From the NCBI GenBank assembly GCA_045638005.1, contig JAZUAN010000057.1, positions 1 through 30,190 on the forward strand: DNA of 30,190 nt. Direction: 5' to 3'. The notes below the pieces were generated by a model, which saw only the letters and a program-made list of their open reading frames with translations, was not told the origin of the DNA and ran no database searches. The translations under genes were made by a program, and so were the position numbers. This DNA is from URNF01 sp045638005 (lineage in GTDB: Bacteria; Bacillota; Clostridia; Oscillospirales; Acutalibacteraceae). Below, piece by piece: positions 6,960 to 13,591 of this stretch (position 1 is the stretch's first letter; the number at the start of each line of letters is the position of its first letter).

Positions 6960-8177
6960 TTATTTCTGCTTATAGTCCGCAAGGAAGTCGCCAAGGTCTT
7001 CCATCGCTTTTCTGAGCACTTCGGGTCTGGGCAGCATGACGATACGGAAGTGATCGTCGCCTTTAAAGCCAAAGCCGGAGCCGGGGATAATAAGCAGATT
7101 TTTCGCGTGCAACAGATCAAGGGCGAACTGCTGATCGCTTTTGATGTTGAACTTTTCTTTGTCCAGCTTGGGGAACAGATAGAAAGCGGCGCGGTTTTTC
7201 ACAAAACTGATGCCGTCGATCTTTCCGAGCACCTCGCAGGTGACTTCCCGTTGCTCGTACAATCTGCCGCCGGGAGCAACCATTGCTTTGGTGGACGCAC
7301 TGTCTTCCAATGCCGCAGGGACGGCAAGCTGTGCGAGCGCATTGGAGCAAAGACGCATCGCGCAAATGCGGGTAAGCCCATCTTTGAGTCCTGCGCGCAA
7401 CGCTTTGGGACCTGCGATAACACCCCAGCCGCAGCGAAATCCGCACACGATATGCGATTTGGAAATGCCGTTAAAAGTCACGGTCAGCAGATCGGGGCAA
7501 AGGGATGCAAGGGCGATATGTTCCACATCATCCAGCATCAGGCGGTCGTAAATTTCATCCGCAAAAATAGCAAGCTGATGTTTTCTTGCCAGCTCCACGA
7601 TGGCTGACAGCGTTTCTTTCGCATACACCGCACCGGTGGGATTGTTGGGGTTGATAATGAGAATAGCGCGGGTTTTATCGGTGATCTTGCTTTCCATATC
7701 CGCAACATCGGGGCACCAACCGTTTTGCTCGTCGCAGTGATAGAAAACAGGTTTTCCGCCCGCGATATGGGTGCAGTTTTCCCATAACGAATAGTTGGGG
7801 GACGGTAATAAGATCTCATCGCCGTAGTTGAGATAAGAAAGAGTCACCATCTGCACCATTTCGCTGACACCGTTGGCAAGGTAAATATCGTCCATATCAA
7901 TATCTACAAGGCCCTTGGCGCGGTGGTAGCGCAAAATACTGTCTCTCGCTTCAGGCATGCCGCGCAGGTCGCAGTAGGCAACTGCCTTGTCCATACCCTC
8001 TTTGAGCGCATTGCGCACACTGTCCGGCATGGTAAAGCCGAAAGTGGCGGGGTTACCGGTATTGAGTTTCAACACGTTTTTACCCGCCGCCTGCATGCGT
8101 AGCGCTTCTTCGTATACGGGTCCGCGGATATCCGAACGCACCAAAGATAATTTATCGGCAACACCGGAATTGGTCAT
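6960..8177 (-). CDS. Class I/II PLP-dependent aminotransferase (alanine aminotransferase-like)
   Basis: A 405-residue fold-type I aminotransferase resembling AlaA/AlaT alanine-pyruvate transaminases. It begins with the AlaA-like pattern DIRGPVYEEA...VLKLNTGNPATFGF. The active site is complete: NPNNPTGAVY (Asn179), FADEIYDRL (Asp207 and Tyr210 region), GISKSHIVCGFRCGW with the PLP-binding Lys240 and Arg248, and the C-terminal FRIVMLPRPEVL with the carboxylate-binding Arg. In the usual family pattern the Lys is followed by T-Y-R; here it is S-H-I. The start ATG at 8177 has AAAGGCGG upstream and its own promoter at 8212-8240. The downstream gene is 81 bases away. Confidence 0.92.
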   Translation of the reverse strand: MTNSGVADKLSLVRSDIRGPVYEEALRMQAAGKNVLKLNTGNPATFGFTMPDSVRNALKEGMDKAVAYCDLRGMPEARDSILRYHRAKGLVDIDMDDIYLANGVSEMVQMVTLSYLNYGDEILLPSPNYSLWENCTHIAGGKPVFYHCDEQNGWCPDVADMESKITDKTRAILIINPNNPTGAVYAKETLSAIVELARKHQLAIFADEIYDRLMLDDVEHIALASLCPDLLTVTFNGISKSHIVCGFRCGWGVIAGPKALRAGLKDGLTRICAMRLCSNALAQLAVPAALEDSASTKAMVAPGGRLYEQREVTCEVLGKIDGISFVKNRAAFYLFPKLDKEKFNIKSDQQFALDLLHAKNLLIIPGSGFGFKGDDHFRIVMLPRPEVLRKAMEDLGDFLADYKQK

Positions 8178-8211
8178 GAATATAAGCCGCCTTTCTTATT
8201 GCGTTACGTAC

Positions 8212-8240
8212 ATTGTATCACAAACTTTTCCGTTTCGCAA
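8212..8240 (-). promoter_or_regulatory. Promoter of the aminotransferase gene
   Basis: On the minus strand a TTGCGA -35 (8235-8240) and TACAAT -10 (8212-8217) are separated by exactly 17 bp. Transcription would start about 30 bases before the start codon. Confidence 0.7.
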
Positions 8241-8244
8241 TTCA

Positions 8245-8292
8245 AAAATAAAAGCGCACACGTACCTATTTGATACATGTGCGCTTTTTTGC
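8245..8292. terminator. Bidirectional terminator
   Basis: Arms AAAGCGCACACGTA (8251-8264) and TACATGTGCGCTTT (8274-8287) pair with a single G-U. A T run follows on either strand. It sits just after the DUF4091 remnant stop (8296) and upstream of the aminotransferase promoter, so it insulates the latter. Confidence 0.85.
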
Positions 8293-8295
8293 GTT

Positions 8296-8876
8296 TTACA
8301 GCTTCGCTTTGATGGCGGCGTTCACCTTTTCACGCAAATTGGGCAGATAGGTGATGTCGCGGGGGTATTCCGAGAAAGTATCGCCCGCAGGAGCAAAATA
8401 TTCACCATCGGTGATGACAAACGGATTGACGGTGCCGAAAGAGCCTTGATTGTTATAGAAATTATAACCCCATTGCAGGAAGCCCGCGATATCGTATTTG
8501 TAAAACTGTGTACCGATAATGCGAGTGCGGGAGCCGGGCATGTTAATAAAGCGGTTGGAGGTACCCATTCCCTGCTCGATGCAATAATAGCACCACAGAT
8601 CCGGCACCTTGTTTTCAATAAACGGTGCAATATGATCGGTGGAGGGGATGGTAGTCCGCATCCGCATGACCGATATTATACAAGGATTTGACCGGTACAT
8701 GATCCACCTTCCATACGCAAATATATGCCGCGAGCGGTGACTCTATATCCAAGAGCGCCACCTGTTTGTTGCCGTAGCCGTTCATGGCGGTATTAGCAGT
8801 ATAACACGCGCCGAAGCGAAATACCTCTTTTTTGAGCAACGAAGCATTTTTCCAGCGAGGAAATCAATTTCAACAT
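8296..8876 (-). pseudogene. Decayed DUF4091-family (putative glycoside hydrolase) gene
   Basis: Three pieces in different frames read like one damaged DUF4091 protein. From ATG 8876 the frame gives MLKLISSLEKCFVAQ, a typical DUF4091 start. After a one-base shift another frame reads EVFRFGACYTANT and LLDIESPLAAYICVWKVDHV, matching the N-terminal domain. That frame is lost near 8650, and a third continues with DLWCYYC, SNRFINMPGSRTRIIG and YDIAGFLQWGYNFY down to the stop at 8296, which is the conserved C-terminal part. The large catalytic-like middle is missing and the join is out of frame, so the gene is broken by both a frameshift and an internal deletion. Intact members are roughly 500 residues or more. 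Family assignment is by recognised motifs, not by search. Confidence 0.7.
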
Positions 8877-8980
8877 ACAAATACCCCCCATTCTTTCTGT
8901 CTGTTTTCAGCATATCGCCCACAGCGATAAAGGCAATGAAAAATCCGCGCTTTTCAGCAAATTTTGACAGTGTAACTCGC

Positions 8981-9009
8981 TTGACAAACCGCGCACGCAG
9001 TTCTATAAT
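8981..9009 (+). promoter_or_regulatory. Full-consensus sigma-A promoter
   Basis: TTGACA (8981-8986), a 17-bp spacer and TATAAT (9004-9009) match the consensus in every position. The predicted start is about 9016, only about 14 bases before the hairpin at 9030. Confidence 0.85.
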
Positions 9010-9029
9010 GTATGTAGAGATTAGGAGAT

Positions 9030-9058
9030 GCAAAAGCCCCGGGGCTTTTGCGTTTTTT
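9030..9058 (+). terminator. Promoter-proximal intrinsic terminator or attenuator
   Basis: A perfect palindrome with arms GCAAAAGCCCC (9030-9040) and GGGGCTTTTGC (9041-9051) is followed by G and six T. RNA from the promoter at 8981-9009 would end after about 40 nucleotides unless read through. No gene lies between promoter and hairpin. Confidence 0.8.
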
Positions 9059-9074
9059 GTTTGGAAGGGCGAAA

Positions 9075-9218
9075 ATGACAAGAGCAGAGATCGAGAAGTT
9101 TTTTAACGGCGCTTTTTCCCCCGCGGAATTGATTTTCAATTTGAAAGCCAACCTTTTGACCGTCAAAGAACAGATAAAAGCGGCGCACGGCGCGCATCGG
9201 CGATATATTGATGGATAA
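9075..9218 (+). CDS. Small unidentified ORF, possibly a remnant
   Basis: A 47-codon frame starts at ATG 9075 with GAAGGG upstream. It reads MTRAEIEKFF, then AFSPAELIFNLKANLL and VKEQIKAAHGAHRR before the TAA. The composition (amphipathic, Glu/Lys-rich) looks like real coding sequence rather than noise. Directly after it, in another frame, MDNVFGTAVVATANVD runs to a stop at 9261, so the two may be shifted parts of one older gene. I do not recognise the family. It lies between the attenuator-like hairpin and the phosphodiesterase gene, so it could also be a leader ORF of that operon. Confidence 0.35.
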   Translation: MTRAEIEKFFNGAFSPAELIFNLKANLLTVKEQIKAAHGAHRRYIDG

Positions 9219-9271
9219 TGTTTTCGGCACGGCGGTGGTTGCCACCGCTAATGTCGATTGAAAGGACTTGT

Positions 9272-10090
9272 ATGAATCGGTTTGAGCGTTTTTACTGTCG
9301 CGTGCGATATATACTGGAAAAAGAATTGAGAAAGAGGTATCCGCGCATGAAAGATACGATTCGTATCCCCGACAAAAAGCAAGCGCTGATGGTGGCGCAC
9401 AGAGGTGTTTCGGGTTTGGAAACCGAAAACACCTGCGCCGCATTCGTCGCCGCAGGTGCACGCAGCTATTTCGGCATTGAAACGGACGTGCACCGCACAA
9501 AAGACGGCAAATTCGTGGTGTTTCATGACGACGACTTGAAGCGCATGGCGGGAGTGGACCTCATTGTAGAGGAAACCGATTTTGACACCTTGCGAAAAAC
9601 ACCGCTGTTTGAGACCCGCTTTTACAAACCGACAGACAAAACGCGATGCGATCTGTATATCCCGACCCTTACGGAATATATCGAAATTTGCAAGCAGTAT
9701 GACAAAACCGCGGTTTTGGAGCTGAAAAACCATTTTGAAAAGGAAGATATTTTCAAGATTTGCGACGAAATTCAAGCCTGCGGCTGGCTTGACCGCGTGA
9801 TATTCATTTCGTTCGATTTCGAAAATCTCGTTTTCGTCAGAGAAAAGCACCCTGCCGCATCGGTGCAATTTTTGACCGGTGAGGTGGAGAATTTCGACCT
9901 GCTTTTTGAAAAACTGCGCGGGCACCGCTTTGATTGGGACGCGTATCACCGTACCGTCACCCGAAAGCTCATAGACAAATGCCACGCGCTGGGTATTCGC
10001 GTCAACGTCTGGACGGTGGATGAACTCAAAGACGCCGAGCGTTTGATCGCGAGCGGCGTGGATTTCATCACCAGTGACATTTTGGAGTAA
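9272..10090 (+). CDS. Glycerophosphodiester phosphodiesterase family protein
   Basis: A 272-residue GDPD-type TIM-barrel enzyme, expected to cleave glycerophosphodiesters to glycerol 3-phosphate and an alcohol in a metal-dependent way. The catalytic set is visible: AHRG (His43, Arg44), ETENT (Glu50 region), GIETDVHRTKDG (Glu70, Asp72) and VFHDDDL (His85, Asp86), with LELK in the middle and VNVWTVD near the end. There is no signal peptide, so it is probably cytosolic. The frame is open to 9218, but ATG 9272 has AAAGGACTT at the right distance; an internal ATG at 9347 is the alternative. The stop is 3 bases before the HAD gene, so the two form an operon. Confidence 0.93.
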   Translation: MNRFERFYCRVRYILEKELRKRYPRMKDTIRIPDKKQALMVAHRGVSGLETENTCAAFVAAGARSYFGIETDVHRTKDGKFVVFHDDDLKRMAGVDLIVEETDFDTLRKTPLFETRFYKPTDKTRCDLYIPTLTEYIEICKQYDKTAVLELKNHFEKEDIFKICDEIQACGWLDRVIFISFDFENLVFVREKHPAASVQFLTGEVENFDLLFEKLRGHRFDWDAYHRTVTRKLIDKCHALGIRVNVWTVDELKDAERLIASGVDFITSDILE

Positions 10091-10093
10091 GCG

Positions 10094-10903
10094 ATGGATA
10101 GAGAACTGATAAAGCAAACAAAACTTTTCTTGTTCGACATGGACGGTACGCTATATCTCGGCGACCGTCTATTCGACTTTACGAAAGAACTGCTGTCGGT
10201 CATCAAAGCCACCGGCAGGCGGTATATGTTTATGACCAATAACCCCTCCAAAAGCGCCGCAGCATTCGTGGAAAAGCTCGCAAAAATGGGGATTACCACC
10301 ACCGAGGATGAGATGGAAACCTCCTCCCAGGCGACCGCCTTTTATTTAGAGAAGCACCATAAAAACGATGTGCTGTACCTGTCGGGCACCCGCTCGTTTT
10401 GCGAAGAAATTGCTTCATACGGATTTACCATCACCGACGATCCCGACGAAGCGACCTGCATTGTAATGGGATTTGACACCGAGCTGACCTTTAAAAAGTT
10501 GGAAATATTAAGCCGTCTGCTTTGCACAAAGGATATTCCCTATATCGCCGCCAACCCCGACTATGTCTGCCCTACCGAATTCGGCAGCGTGCCCGATTGC
10601 GGCAGTGTCAGCGATATGCTGTATAACGTTTCGGGCAAACGACCCGTATTTATCGGCAAGCCGAGTGCTTTGATGCCCACCCTTGCCATGGAAAAGGTGG
10701 GGATGGCGCCTCACGAGACCGCTGTGATCGGTGACCGCATTTATACCGACGTGAAAAGCGGACTCAATGCAGGCTGCACCGCCATTTTGGTGATGAGCGG
10801 CGAAACTACCAAAGAAGTTCTGGACGCATCGGCGGACAAGCCCACCCTCGTGATGGAAAGTGCTGCTGAAATTCTCGAAATTCTGAAAGAGGAACTGCAA
10901 TGA
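10094..10903 (+). CDS. HAD-IIA family phosphatase (NagD/AraL-like)
   Basis: A 269-residue HAD-superfamily phosphatase of subfamily IIA. Motif I is LFLFDMDGTLY with nucleophile Asp15 and acid/base Asp17. Motif II is FMTNNPSKS, motif III Lys lies in FIGKPSALMP, and motif IV is VIGDRIYTDV with Asp214. The IIA-type cap lies between motifs II and III. It is coupled to the phosphodiesterase: the ribosome binding site GGAG overlaps the phosphodiesterase stop region. Together they suggest hydrolysis of glycerophosphodiesters followed by removal of phosphate, but the real substrate is unknown. A related HAD-IIA fragment is at 25239-25445. Confidence 0.92.
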   Translation: MDRELIKQTKLFLFDMDGTLYLGDRLFDFTKELLSVIKATGRRYMFMTNNPSKSAAAFVEKLAKMGITTTEDEMETSSQATAFYLEKHHKNDVLYLSGTRSFCEEIASYGFTITDDPDEATCIVMGFDTELTFKKLEILSRLLCTKDIPYIAANPDYVCPTEFGSVPDCGSVSDMLYNVSGKRPVFIGKPSALMPTLAMEKVGMAPHETAVIGDRIYTDVKSGLNAGCTAILVMSGETTKEVLDASADKPTLVMESAAEILEILKEELQ

Positions 10904-10997
10904 AAAGGGACAGAACCTATCACCTCATCCTTTTGCTTAGTTGCTTTCACTGAAAGCGCAGGAATTGTCCATCAAAATGGCAGCCGCGGATAATTTA
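10904..10997 (+). other. Noncoding gap with a small hairpin
   Basis: A short hairpin, GCTTTC ACT GAAAGC (10940-10954), lacks a following T run, so it is a poor terminator. The operon may therefore read on towards the oxidoreductase gene. A 17-codon frame from ATG 10901 is not convincing. Confidence 0.3.
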
Positions 10998-11026
10998 TTG
11001 ACACAAACTTTAAATTGCGGTATAGT
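10998..11026 (+). promoter_or_regulatory. Promoter of the FAD oxidoreductase-gtrA pair
   Basis: TTGACA (10998-11003), 17 bp, then TATAGT (11021-11026). The predicted start is about 11033, giving a 45-base leader. Confidence 0.8.
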
Positions 11027-11077
11027 AGAAGTTGAAAAATCAAAAAGGAGCAAGGGATAGCATTCCTTTAAAATAAT

Positions 11078-12631
11078 ATGAAAAAGGTATTGATCATCGG
11101 TGCCGGCCCCGCAGGATTGACAGCGGCATACGAATTGTTGAGCAAATCAAATGAATATGAAGTGATCGTTTTCGAGGAAAGCGATCGACTGGGCGGTATT
11201 TCTCGCACGGTCAACCACAACGGCAACCGCATGGACATGGGTGGACACCGCTTTTTCTCCAAAGTGCCGGAGGTGAATGCCTGGTGGGAGAAAATGTTGC
11301 CCACACAAGGCGCGCTGCCGTACGATGACCTCGCACTCGGCAGAAACTCCACCGTAAAACCGGGCGGTCCCGATCCCGAGCAGATCGACCGCGTCATGTT
11401 GCGAAGAAACCGCTTATCCCGCATCTTTTTCAACAACAAATTCTTCGATTATCCGATATCACTGAAATTTGAGACCATCAAGAACATGGGGTTTGGCACT
11501 ACCATGGTCGTGGGGTTCAGCTATCTCAAAAGCGTGATCTTCAAGAGAAAGGAAAACTCGCTTGAAGATTTCTACATCAACCGTTTCGGCAAAAAGCTGT
11601 ATTCCATGTTTTTTGAGAACTATACCGAAAATCTGTGGGGCAGACACCCGAGCGAAATCTCCCCCGAATGGGGCGCACAGCGTGTAAAAGGGCTTTCCAT
11701 CATCGCGGTGCTTAAAGACATTTTCGGCAAACTGTTCAAAAAAGATAACCGCAAGGTGGAAACCTCGCTTATCGAGGAATTTGCCTATCCAAAACTCGGT
11801 CCCGGTCAGCTGTGGGAGCTGACCGCCGCGGATTTTGAGAGCAAGGGCGGTACCCTCATCAAAAATGCCAAGGTCACCCGCCTGCTGAAAAACGCGGATA
11901 ACCGATTGACCGGCCTTGTGTATGAAAAAGACGGCGAGAGTGTCACGGTTGAGGGCGATTATGTTATTTCCTCCATGCCGGTGAAGGATCTCGTAGAGGG
12001 CATGAACGACGTGCCGGAAAATTGCCGAAAAATCGCGTCCGGACTCCCGTACAGAGATTATATGACCGTCGGCGTGCTCATCCCGCGCCTCAATTTAAAA
12101 AACGAGACCGACAAAAAGACCATCGGCAATATCGTACCGGACGATTGGGTGTACGTGCACGATAAACGGGTGAAAATGGGACGGTTCCAGATCTACAACA
12201 ACTGGTCGCCGTACATGGTCAAGGATATTGAGAACACCGTCTGGATGGGTCTTGAATATTTCTGCAACGAGGGCGACGAGATGTGGTCCATGACCGATGA
12301 CGCGTTTGCTGAGATGGGTATTGCGGAAATGGTCAACATGAAACTCATCGACAGCAAAAACGACGTGCTCGACTATCATGTGGAGCGGGTAAAAAAAGCG
12401 TATCCCGCCTATTTCGATACGTACGAGCAGATGGACGAACTGCGCGCGTATCTGGATACCATCCCCAATCTGTACTGTGTGGGACGCAACGGACAGCACA
12501 GATATAACAACATCGACCACTCCATGTGCACCTCGTTTGAAGCGGTCAAAAATATTCTTTCCGGCTCCACCGATAAATCCAACATCTGGAACGTCAACAC
12601 CGAAAAGGAATACCACGAACAAAAGAGTTGA
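11078..12631 (+). CDS. FAD-dependent oxidoreductase (protoporphyrinogen oxidase/UDP-galactopyranose mutase-like)
   Basis: A 517-residue flavoprotein. The N-terminus carries a dinucleotide-binding motif (VLIIGAGPAGLTAAYEL) and the second FAD element (VIVFEESDRLGGISRTV). MDMGGHRFFSKVPEVNAWW follows, a pattern of NAD(P)/FAD-dependent enzymes often found next to GtrA proteins and polyprenol sugar enzymes. The C-terminal FAD segment is LYCVGRNGQHRYNNIDHS. There are no clear membrane helices. The substrate is unknown; a role in modifying sugar or polyprenol-linked envelope precursors is inferred from the neighbour. The ATG at 11078 is the only start possible because a TAA lies in frame just upstream. 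The best ribosome binding site, AAAGGAG at 11044-11050, is unusually far (27 bases) and lies in a small hairpin. Confidence 0.85.
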   Translation: MKKVLIIGAGPAGLTAAYELLSKSNEYEVIVFEESDRLGGISRTVNHNGNRMDMGGHRFFSKVPEVNAWWEKMLPTQGALPYDDLALGRNSTVKPGGPDPEQIDRVMLRRNRLSRIFFNNKFFDYPISLKFETIKNMGFGTTMVVGFSYLKSVIFKRKENSLEDFYINRFGKKLYSMFFENYTENLWGRHPSEISPEWGAQRVKGLSIIAVLKDIFGKLFKKDNRKVETSLIEEFAYPKLGPGQLWELTAADFESKGGTLIKNAKVTRLLKNADNRLTGLVYEKDGESVTVEGDYVISSMPVKDLVEGMNDVPENCRKIASGLPYRDYMTVGVLIPRLNLKNETDKKTIGNIVPDDWVYVHDKRVKMGRFQIYNNWSPYMVKDIENTVWMGLEYFCNEGDEMWSMTDDAFAEMGIAEMVNMKLIDSKNDVLDYHVERVKKAYPAYFDTYEQMDELRAYLDTIPNLYCVGRNGQHRYNNIDHSMCTSFEAVKNILSGSTDKSNIWNVNTEKEYHEQKS

Positions 12632-12639
12632 TCTCATCC

Positions 12640-13089
12640 ATGAAAGAAATTTTGCAGCTTATTAAAAAATTTGACCTCAAAGCGCTATTGATCCTGCCCA
12701 CCGAAAACGAACTTTTGCAGTTTTTGCGGTACGTGTTTGTGGGCGGTATCGCAACCGTTATAGATTGGGGCGTGTTGTACGCGCTGACCGAGATCGGTCT
12801 GTACTATATTCTCTCCGCCATTGTAGCGTTCCTCGCAGGACTTACCGTAAACTTTGCCATGTCAAAGGTGCTGGTGTTCAAAGCGAACGAAGCTAAGGTC
12901 GGCGCGGTGCTGGAATTTGTCGGCTACGCGGTGGTCGGCGTCATCGGCTTGGGGCTGACGGTGGTTATCATGTATCTGCTCACCGATTGCCTGCACTGGC
13001 ACTACATGCTGTCCAAAATCGTTTCCACCGTTTTGGTGCTGTTTTGGAACTACGTCGGCAGAAAAAAATTGTTGTATAAATCGAAATAA
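12640..13089 (+). CDS. GtrA family membrane protein
   Basis: A 149-residue protein with four predicted membrane helices in the GtrA arrangement. It includes LRYVFVGGIATVIDWGVLYALTE in helix 1, VNFAMSKVLVF between helices 2 and 3, and a basic C-terminal tail (WNYVGRKKLLYKSK). GtrA proteins are thought to help flip polyprenyl-linked sugars or partner with membrane glycosyltransferases. The gene starts 8 bases after the oxidoreductase stop, so the pair is co-transcribed. The frame is open from a TTG at 12628 that overlaps the previous stop, but ATG 12640 gives the typical family start. No glycosyltransferase is adjacent. Confidence 0.9.
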   Translation: MKEILQLIKKFDLKALLILPTENELLQFLRYVFVGGIATVIDWGVLYALTEIGLYYILSAIVAFLAGLTVNFAMSKVLVFKANEAKVGAVLEFVGYAVVGVIGLGLTVVIMYLLTDCLHWHYMLSKIVSTVLVLFWNYVGRKKLLYKSK

Positions 13090-13094
13090 GATAA

Positions 13095-13134
13095 AAAAGA
13101 GGATACATCCTTTTGAGATGTATCCTCTTTTTTT
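13095..13134 (+). terminator. Terminator of the oxidoreductase-gtrA operon
   Basis: Perfect 15-base arms AAAAGAGGATACATC (13095-13109) and GATGTATCCTCTTTT (13117-13131) enclose a 7-base loop and are followed by further T. It sits 5 bases after the gtrA stop. Confidence 0.92.
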
Positions 13135-13143
13135 GTGGCACTT

Positions 13144-13220
13144 GGAATGATACCTAAGGTCATTCCCTACGATAAAATTGAAAATATGTACGTAGGGACA
13201 GGCGTCCTCGACCGTCCGTA
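13144..13220. repeat. Intergenic repeat-like segment
   Basis: Between two terminators lie an inverted repeat, GGAATGA (13144-13150) with TCATTCC (13160-13166), and then CGTAGGGACAGGCGTCCTC plus ACCGTCC (13191-13217). The second part resembles the GTAGGGAC...GTCC-type dispersed intergenic repeats often seen in gut Firmicutes. That is recollection of a type, not a match made here. No coding potential. Confidence 0.35.
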
Positions 13221-13248
13221 ATGTAGGTTCGAGCCGTAGCGCACACAC

Positions 13249-13285
13249 AAAAAAGCAACCCCACCGTTGGTGGGGTTGCTTTTTT
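13249..13285 (-). terminator. Terminator of the tRNA cluster
   Basis: Arms GCAACCCCACC (13255-13265) and GGTGGGGTTGC (13269-13279) with a 3-base loop. On the minus strand it begins right after the CCA end of tRNA-Val and is followed by six T. Confidence 0.93.
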
Positions 13286-13361
13286 GGTGGGCGCAAACGG
13301 ACTCGAACCGCTGACCTCCTGCGTGTGAAGCAGGCGCTCTAACCAGCTGAGCTATGCGCCC
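13285..13361 (-). tRNA. tRNA-Val (anticodon CAC)
   Basis: The minus strand folds as a full cloverleaf of 77 bases including an encoded CCA. The acceptor is GGGCGCA/TGCGCCC, the D arm starts TAGCTCAGCTGG, the anticodon loop is TTCACAC (anticodon CAC, reading GUG), and the T loop carries GGTTCGAGTCC. Last tRNA of a three-gene cluster. Confidence 0.95.
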
Positions 13362-13367
13362 TAAGTT

Positions 13368-13442
13368 TGGTGACCCGAACGGGAATCGAACCCGTGATAC
13401 CGCCGTGAAAGGGCGGTGTCTTAACCGCTTGACCATCGGGCC
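13368..13442 (-). tRNA. tRNA-Glu (anticodon TTC)
   Basis: A 75-base cloverleaf with encoded CCA. The acceptor is GGCCCGA/TCGGGTC with one G-U, the anticodon stem-loop is CCGCC CTTTCAC GGCGG (anticodon TTC), and the T arm is ACGGGTTCGATTCCCGT. Middle gene of the cluster, 6 bases from tRNA-Val. Confidence 0.96.
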
Positions 13443-13445
13443 TTA

Positions 13446-13522
13446 TGGTGGCTGTAATTGGATTTGAACCAATGACACTGCGGGTATGAACCGCATGCTC
13501 TAGCCAACTGAGCTATACAGCC
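13446..13522 (-). tRNA. tRNA-Met (anticodon CAT, elongator type)
   Basis: A 77-base cloverleaf with encoded CCA. The acceptor is GGCTGTA/TACAGCC, the anticodon stem-loop is TGCGG TTCATAC CCGCA, and the T arm is ATTGGTTCAAATCCAAT. The GGTTCATACCC context fits elongator Met rather than lysidine-modified Ile, though the shared CAT anticodon leaves some doubt. First gene of the cluster. Confidence 0.9.
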
Positions 13523-13528
13523 GTGTTT

Positions 13529-13548
13529 CCGCCCCTTTTTGGGGGCGG
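13529..13548 (-). other. GC-rich hairpin in the tRNA leader
   Basis: Arms CCGCCCC (13529-13535) and GGGGCGG (13542-13548) lie between the tRNA promoter and tRNA-Met, so the precursor would start with this stem. It has no T run. It may be a processing feature. Confidence 0.4.
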
Positions 13549-13553
13549 ATTGT

Positions 13554-13583
13554 ATTATATACCAAACGTTATAGGTTTGTCAA
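13554..13583 (-). promoter_or_regulatory. Promoter of the tRNA cluster
   Basis: On the minus strand TTGACA (13578-13583) and TATAAT (13554-13559) are separated by 18 bp. Both boxes are full consensus, as expected for stable RNA genes. It overlaps the end of the CNNM transporter transcript, for which no separate terminator is seen. Confidence 0.88.
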
Positions 13584-13591
13584 CACATTTT

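Noticed and set aside
9248..10117. A 289-codon minus strand ORF opposite the phosphodiesterase
   Set aside because: The + strand has the full GDPD catalytic set; the antisense frame is a shadow.
10901..10954. A 17-codon ORF after the HAD gene
   Set aside because: It overlaps the HAD stop, has no ribosome binding site of its own and no recognisable content.
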